A stretch of 8,672 bases of DNA from the NCBI GenBank assembly GCA_945952355.1, contig CAMFIW010000081.1, forward strand, positions 1-8,672, given 5' to 3'. This DNA is from an uncultured Phenylobacterium sp. (GTDB lineage: Bacteria; Pseudomonadota; Alphaproteobacteria; Caulobacterales; Caulobacteraceae). The first letter of the stretch is position 1. The number at the start of each line of letters is the position of its first letter. The notes under the pieces are model-generated. The model was not told the origin of the DNA. It ran no database searches and worked only from the letters and a program-made list of their open reading frames with translations. Shown in pieces: positions 5,413-8,672 of this stretch. The position numbers and the translations under genes were made by a program.

Positions 5413-5946
5413 CTACTTCTTCTTGCCTTCCTTGCGGCGGACGGTTTCGCCCTGATACCGCACGCCCTTGCCCTTATAGGGCTCCGGCGGACGGATGCGG
5501 CGGATGCGGGCGGCGATCTCGCCGACCACCTGCTTGTCGATGCCGGTGATCTTGATCTCGGTCTGCTTCGGCGTGGCGAAGGTGATCCCGGCGGGCGGGG
5601 GCACGTCCACGTCGTGGCTGAAGCCGAGTTGCATGCTCAGCGCCTGGCCCTTCATGGCGGCGCGATAGCCGACGCCGACCAGCTCGAGGGTCTCCTCGTA
5701 GCCCTGGGTCACGCCCACGACCATGTTGCTCACCAGGGTGCGCGACAGGCCCCACATGGCTTGCGCCCGCTGGGTCTCGACGCGCTTGGAGAGCACCAGT
5801 TCGGCGCCTTCCTGCTTCACTTCGATCTCTTCGGCGACGGTCCAGGCGAGTTGGCCCTTGGGCCCCTTCACCGTGACGGTCTGGCCATCGAGGGTCACCG
5901 TCACGCCCGAAGGCACGGCGACCGCCTTTTTTCCGATACGGGACAT
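5413..5946 (-). CDS. rplF: 50S ribosomal protein L6
   Basis: L6 binds 23S rRNA near the factor-binding centre. The 177-residue product has the family length, with two similar alpha/beta domains (about 1-82 and 83-177). The N terminus [17 protein letters not shown] is canonical. The signature [14 protein letters not shown] occurs at 154-167, then a Lys-rich tail. The ATG at 5946 lies 1 nt after the rpsH TAA; an upstream in-frame ATG at 5982 would add 12 residues inside rpsH ([12 protein letters not shown]), which is not L6-like and is rejected. No good Shine-Dalgarno precedes the start, so translation is probably coupled to termination of rpsH. Confidence 0.98.
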   Translation of the reverse strand: MSRIGKKAVAVPSGVTVTLDGQTVTVKGPKGQLAWTVAEEIEVKQEGAELVLSKRVETQRAQAMWGLSRTLVSNMVVGVTQGYEETLELVGVGYRAAMKGQALSMQLGFSHDVDVPPPAGITFATPKQTEIKITGIDKQVVGEIAARIRRIRPPEPYKGKGVRYQGETVRRKEGKKK

Positions 5947-5947
5947 C

Positions 5948-6343
5948 TTAGTACACCCGGAGCAGGACTTCGCCGCCCACATTGGCGTCGCGCGCCGCTG
6001 CGTCCGACATGACGCCCTTCGGCGTCGACAGGACCGAGATCCCGAGGCCGTTCTTCACCGGCTTCAGGTCCTTGATCGACGAATAGACGCGGCGGCCCGG
6101 CTTCGAGACGCGGCTGATCTCGACGATGACGGGCTGGCCGTCAAAGTACTTCAGCTCGATCTCGAACTCGGGGAAGGCGCCGGGCTTTTCCACCAGGTGG
6201 TAGCCGCGGATGTAGCCTTCCTCGGCCAGCACATCGAGGACGCGCGCACGCATCTTCGAGGCCGGGCAGAGAACCTTCGAACGGCCGCGGGTAGCGGCGT
6301 TCTTGATGCGGGCGATCATATCGCCGACGGGGTCGTTCACCAT
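5948..6343 (-). CDS. rpsH: 30S ribosomal protein S8
   Basis: S8 is an early-assembling 16S rRNA-binding protein of the 30S subunit. In E. coli it also represses its own operon by binding spc mRNA. The 131-residue product has the N-terminal part [16 protein letters not shown], the central [14 protein letters not shown] (76-89), and the signature [20 protein letters not shown] at 99-118, ending in [10 protein letters not shown] strong Shine-Dalgarno, GAGGAGGG, overlaps the rpsN stop, and the gene starts 10 nt after it. Whether S8 autoregulates here is not visible: the known E. coli target is near the rplX-rplE junction, and I could not confirm a matching structure. Confidence 0.99.
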   Translation of the reverse strand: MVNDPVGDMIARIKNAATRGRSKVLCPASKMRARVLDVLAEEGYIRGYHLVEKPGAFPEFEIELKYFDGQPVIVEISRVSKPGRRVYSSIKDLKPVKNGLGISVLSTPKGVMSDAAARDANVGGEVLLRVY

Positions 6344-6353
6344 GGGACCCTCC

Positions 6354-6659
6354 TCACCAGCTCGACTTGACGAGACCGGGGATCAACCCGTTCGAACCGA
6401 GCTCGCGCAGCGAGATCCGGCTCATCTTCAGCTTGCGGTAATAGGCGCGCGGACGGCCCGTGACCTCGCAACGATTGCGGATACGGGTCTTCGACGAGTT
6501 GCGCGGCAGCTCGGCAAGCTTCAGCCGGGCTTCGAAACGCTCTTCGAGCGGCAGGCTCTCGTCGTTGGCGATCGCCTTCAGCGCGTCGCGCTTGCTGGCG
6601 TATTGCTTGACGAGGGCTTTCACCATCTCGTTGCGGTTGACGGCGCTCTTCTTGGCCAT
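6354..6659 (-). CDS. rpsN: 30S ribosomal protein S14, long zinc-free form
   Basis: S14 is a head protein of the 30S subunit close to the decoding region. The product is 101 residues, the long form. It has [20 protein letters not shown] at the start and [20 protein letters not shown] in the C-terminal half, ending [15 protein letters not shown]. Only one cysteine is present, so the two CxxC pairs of the short zinc-binding form are absent. The ATG is preceded by GGGAAGGAAAAGAG in a 22-nt gap after rplE, the longest spacer in the upstream half of the cluster. The order rplE-rpsN-rpsH is standard. Confidence 0.98.
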   Translation of the reverse strand: MAKKSAVNRNEMVKALVKQYASKRDALKAIANDESLPLEERFEARLKLAELPRNSSKTRIRNRCEVTGRPRAYYRKLKMSRISLRELGSNGLIPGLVKSSW

Positions 6660-6681
6660 TTTCTCTTTTCCTTCCCGCCGC

Positions 6682-7248
6682 TTACGCTTGCGCTTGAACG
6701 AACGGGAACTGGAATTCCTTCAGAAGCGCGCGCGCTTCGTCGTCGGTCTTCGCAGTCGTGGCGACGATGATGTCCATGCCCCACATCTGGTCGATCTGGT
6801 CGTAATTGATCTCCGGGAACACGATGTGCTCCTTCAGACCCATGGCGTAGTTGCCACGACCGTCGAACGAAGTGGGCTTCAGGCCCCGGAAGTCCTTCAC
6901 GCGCGGCAGCGCGATCGTGATCAGCCGGTCGAGAAACTCGTACATGCGGTCCTTGCGGAGCGTCACCTTGGCGCCGATCACCATGCCTTCGCGCAGCTTG
7001 AAGCCGGCGATGGAGTTGCGCGCCTTGGTCGGCACCGGCTTCTGGCCGGCGATCGCCGCCAGGTCCGCGATGGCCGCGTTGACCTTCTTGGAGTCGGTCA
7101 CCGCTTCGCCGATCCCCATGTTCAGGACGATCTTGTCCAGCTTCGGGATCTGCATCTCGTTGGTGTAGGCGAACTGGTCCTTCATCGCCGCGCGGATGCG
7201 CTGGCGATATTCGGTCTTCAGCCGCGGCTCATAAGCTTGCTCAGCCAT
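6682..7248 (-). CDS. rplE: 50S ribosomal protein L5
   Basis: L5 binds 5S rRNA in the central protuberance and contacts P-site tRNA. The 188-residue product has [19 protein letters not shown] at 32-50, the signature [16 protein letters not shown] at 83-98, and [20 protein letters not shown] at 115-134. The C-terminal part contains [20 protein letters not shown] (158-177). A short C-terminal tail (VQAQA) is slightly longer than in E. coli. The ATG overlaps the rplX stop codon by 8 nt (7241-7248), with GAGGTG inside rplX acting as ribosome-binding site, so the two genes are translationally coupled. Confidence 0.99.
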   Translation of the reverse strand: MAEQAYEPRLKTEYRQRIRAAMKDQFAYTNEMQIPKLDKIVLNMGIGEAVTDSKKVNAAIADLAAIAGQKPVPTKARNSIAGFKLREGMVIGAKVTLRKDRMYEFLDRLITIALPRVKDFRGLKPTSFDGRGNYAMGLKEHIVFPEINYDQIDQMWGMDIIVATTAKTDDEARALLKEFQFPFVQAQA

Positions 7249-7555
7249 TGATCACCTCACCGGTCGTCTTGGCGACACGAACCTTCTTGTCGCCTTCGAC
7301 CCGGAAACCGACGCGGGTCGGCTTGCCCTTGGAATCGACGATGGCCACGTTCGAGACGTGCAGCGCCGCTTCCTTGTTCTTGATGCCGCCCTGGGGATCG
7401 CCCTGCGACGGACGGGTGTGACGCTGAACCATGTTCAGGCCTTCCACCACGACGCGGCCTTCCTTCGGAAGCACCTTCAGGACGGCGCCCTGACGGCCCT
7501 TGTCCTTGCCGGTGAGGACCACGACGCGGTCCCCCTTCTTGATCTTCGCGGCCAT
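7241..7555 (-). CDS. rplX: 50S ribosomal protein L24
   Basis: L24 is an assembly-initiating large-subunit protein near the peptide exit tunnel. The 104-residue product has the KOW motif near residues 5-32 ([20 protein letters not shown]), followed by [19 protein letters not shown] at 33-51 and [19 protein letters not shown] at 56-74, all typical of L24. The start is the ATG at 7555, whose A is also the last base of the rplN TGA stop. A GTG directly in front in the same frame would add one residue; ATG giving MAAKIKKGD is preferred. Its end overlaps rplE by 8 nt. Confidence 0.98.
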   Translation of the reverse strand: MAAKIKKGDRVVVLTGKDKGRQGAVLKVLPKEGRVVVEGLNMVQRHTRPSQGDPQGGIKNKEAALHVSNVAIVDSKGKPTRVGFRVEGDKKVRVAKTTGEVING

Positions 7556-7923
7556 CACAGCACCTCGGGGGCGAGCGAGATGATCTTCATGTGGTTCTTG
7601 GCGCGCAGTTCGCGGGGAACCGGGCCGAAGATCCGCGTGCCGATCGGCTCGCTCTGCTTGTTCACGATGACGGCGGCGTTCTTGTCGAAACGGATCACCG
7701 AACCGTCCTTGCGCTTGATCGCGGACGAGGTGCGCACGACGATCGCCTGCAGCACGTCACCCTTCTTCACGCGACCGCGCGGAATGGCCTCCTTCACGGA
7801 GACCACGATCTTGTCGCCGACGCTGGCATAGCGACGGCCGGCGCCGCCGAGCACCTTGATGCACATGACGCGGCGGGCGCCCGAGTTATCGGCGACGTCG
7901 AGGTTGGTCTGCATCTGGATCAT
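7555..7923 (-). CDS. rplN: 50S ribosomal protein L14
   Basis: L14 lies at the subunit interface of the 50S and takes part in inter-subunit bridges. The product has the classic 122 residues, opening [20 protein letters not shown]. It contains the signature region [20 protein letters not shown] at 26-45, [13 protein letters not shown] at 55-67, and [14 protein letters not shown] at 94-107, with the usual end [11 protein letters not shown]. The Shine-Dalgarno AAGGAG overlaps the rpsQ stop, with 8 nt to the ATG. Its TGA stop shares one base with the rplX ATG. Confidence 0.99.
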   Translation of the reverse strand: MIQMQTNLDVADNSGARRVMCIKVLGGAGRRYASVGDKIVVSVKEAIPRGRVKKGDVLQAIVVRTSSAIKRKDGSVIRFDKNAAVIVNKQSEPIGTRIFGPVPRELRAKNHMKIISLAPEVL

Positions 7924-7935
7924 CGATCAGACTCC

Positions 7936-8175
7936 TTAAGCGTCGGCCTTGGGAAGCACTTCCCAGGTCTTGGTCTTCGACTTCGGAGCGCACTCGATGA
8001 TGCGAGCGATCTCACCGGCCTTGTAGGTGTTGGCCTCGTCGTGGGCGTGGTACTTCTTCGACCGGCGAACGGTCTTCTTCAGCACCGGGTGCAGGAAGGT
8101 GCGTTCCACCTTCACCACGATCGTCTTGTCGCCCTTGTCGGAGACGACGACGCCTTCGAGAATTCGTTTCGGCAT
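7936..8175 (-). CDS. rpsQ: 30S ribosomal protein S17
   Basis: S17 is an OB-fold primary 16S rRNA-binding protein of the 30S body. The 79-residue product has [20 protein letters not shown] at the start, [20 protein letters not shown] at 23-42 and [20 protein letters not shown] at 43-62, all characteristic. The C terminus ([13 protein letters not shown]) is of ordinary length. The Shine-Dalgarno TAAGGAGA includes the rpmC stop codon, and the ATG is 12 nt after it. The order rpmC-rpsQ-rplN is that of the S10/spc junction. No promoter or long gap separates rpsQ from rplN, so the S10 and spc groups appear fused into one transcript here. Confidence 0.98.
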   Translation of the reverse strand: MPKRILEGVVVSDKGDKTIVVKVERTFLHPVLKKTVRRSKKYHAHDEANTYKAGEIARIIECAPKSKTKTWEVLPKADA

Positions 8176-8187
8176 GGTTGCGTCTCC

Positions 8188-8382
8188 TTAGGCCGTGGCC
8201 TGCTTGGCGCGCAGGACGGTCTTGATCCGCGCGATGTCCTTGCGGACCTCGCTCGAACGGTGGGTCTTCTCGACCTGGCCCGTCGCCGCCTGGAAGCGCA
8301 GGTTGAACTGCTCTTTCTTCAGGTTGATCAGGCTTTCGGCCAGTTGGTCGGGCGTCATGCCCCGGATGTCGTCGATCTTCAT
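8188..8382 (-). CDS. rpmC: 50S ribosomal protein L29
   Basis: L29 is a small, mostly helical large-subunit protein beside the peptide exit tunnel, where it helps form the docking site for signal recognition particle and trigger factor. The 64-residue product has [20 protein letters not shown] and then the signature [20 protein letters not shown] (22-41), followed by a basic helix. The start is the ATG at 8382, whose A is shared with the TGA of rplP; a GTG one codon upstream is a less likely start. The overlap implies translational coupling to L16, as is usual for rplP-rpmC. Confidence 0.97.
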   Translation of the reverse strand: MKIDDIRGMTPDQLAESLINLKKEQFNLRFQAATGQVEKTHRSSEVRKDIARIKTVLRAKQATA

Positions 8383-8624
8383 CACGCGTGCTCCGCGACG
8401 GCGGCGTCGATGCGGGTGACGATGCGGGTCTTCACCGGAAGCTTGGCCGCGCCGAGGCGCAGAGCTTCGCGGGCCACGTCGTCCGGCACGCCGTCGATTT
8501 CGAACATGATCCGGCCGGGGTGAACCCGGGCGGCCCAGTACTCAACGGCGCCCTTGCCCTTACCCATCCGGACTTCGGCCGGCTTGTCGGTGACCGGAAC
8601 GTCCGGGAAGATCCGGATCCAGAC
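8382..8624 (-). CDS. rplP: 50S ribosomal protein L16, C-terminal part (5' end lost at contig end)
   Basis: L16 binds 23S rRNA close to the A site and the peptidyl-transferase centre. Only the last 80 residues are present, against a family length of about 137-143. The visible part begins [20 protein letters not shown] and contains the signature [16 protein letters not shown] (19-34), then [11 protein letters not shown], and ends AVAEHA. The gene is cut by the end of the genomic sequence. The open frame continues into the adapter, where GTG TAT AAG AGA CAG would read (M)YKRQ; those five codons are artificial and must not be taken as the protein start. The boundary could be uncertain by a codon, since CAG (Gln) may also be native. 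Its TGA overlaps the rpmC ATG. Confidence 0.96.
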   Translation of the reverse strand, partial: VWIRIFPDVPVTDKPAEVRMGKGKGAVEYWAARVHPGRIMFEIDGVPDDVAREALRLGAAKLPVKTRIVTRIDAAVAEHA

Positions 8625-8672
8625 CTGTCTCTTATACACATCTGACGCTGCCGACGATATGCAGTGTGTAGA
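8625..8672. other. Sequencing adapter: Nextera Read-1 (reverse complement), i5 index and start of P5
   Basis: Bases 8625-8643 (CTGTCTCTTATACACATCT) are the Tn5 mosaic end. Together with 8644-8657 (GACGCTGCCGACGA) they give the reverse complement of the Nextera Read-1 adapter. The next eight bases, TATGCAGT (8658-8665), are the reverse complement of ACTGCATA, which I recall as i5 index 506. GTGTAGA (8666-8672) is the beginning of the P5 flow-cell sequence on that strand. This is untrimmed library sequence at a contig end, not genomic DNA and not a transposon insertion. Confidence 0.97.

Noticed and set aside
7591..8523. Long plus-strand open frames antisense to the ribosomal genes (also 4242-5099, 5107-6012 and 6460-7251)
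   Set aside because: They mirror well-identified ribosomal genes, are His/Asp/Arg/Leu-rich as expected from antisense reading of GC-rich codons, and show no recognisable domains.
8382..8639. An 85-residue L16 starting at GTG 8639 with VYKRQ
   Set aside because: The first five codons lie in the adapter. The gene is truncated rather than started there.
8625..8643. Tn5 mosaic end interpreted as a genuine transposon insertion in rplP
   Set aside because: The bases that follow are the synthetic Read-1 adapter, an index and P5, not Tn5/IS50 sequence. This is library adapter.
1..8672. tRNA, rRNA, CRISPR array or insertion sequence
   Set aside because: Virtually all sequence is accounted for by protein genes and short spacers. 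No tandem spaced repeats, transposase frames or tRNA-like sequences were seen.

Overview
The window is a conserved ribosomal-protein gene cluster (S10-spc-alpha type) from a high-GC alphaproteobacterium. All genes lie on the minus strand, so transcription runs from high to low coordinates. The order is rplP(partial)-rpmC-rpsQ-rplN-rplX-rplE-rpsN-rpsH-rplF-rplR-rpsE-rpmD-rplO-secY-adk-rpsM-rpsK-rpoA(partial). Three things point to the Caulobacterales (Caulobacter/Phenylobacterium/Brevundimonas type): a short adenylate kinase gene between secY and rpsM, the protein sequences as I remember that group, and a promoter upstream of rpsM that fits the Caulobacter housekeeping consensus closely. The genus cannot be fixed from this window.

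Layout: 4248-8624 is a tightly packed block of translationally coupled ribosomal protein genes, with gaps of 1 to 22 nt or short overlaps and several Shine-Dalgarno (SD) sites sitting on the previous stop codon. From the rpmD end downwards the packing loosens. Five spacers of roughly 80 to 180 nt appear: rpmD/rplO, rplO/secY, secY/adk, adk/rpsM and rpsK/rpoA. Four of them carry clear inverted repeats. The most striking is a near-perfect 28-bp inverted repeat with a 33-nt loop between rplO and secY. The adk/rpsM spacer carries a strong promoter that should drive rpsM-rpsK-rpoA separately. No spacer exceeds 300 nt.

The genes supply large-subunit proteins (L16, L29, L14, L24, L5, L6, L18, L30, L15), small-subunit proteins (S17, S14, S8, S5, S13, S11), the protein-conducting channel SecY, adenylate kinase, and the RNA polymerase alpha subunit. 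Together they couple ribosome synthesis, membrane protein export, adenylate balance and transcription capacity.

The last 48 bases (8625-8672) are not genomic. They match the reverse complement of an Illumina Nextera Read-1 transposon adapter, followed by an 8-base i5 index and the start of the P5 primer. The contig therefore ends inside rplP. I found no previously undescribed gene system here. The items worth a second look are the adapter, the mobile-looking inverted repeat, the other structured spacers and the internal promoter.
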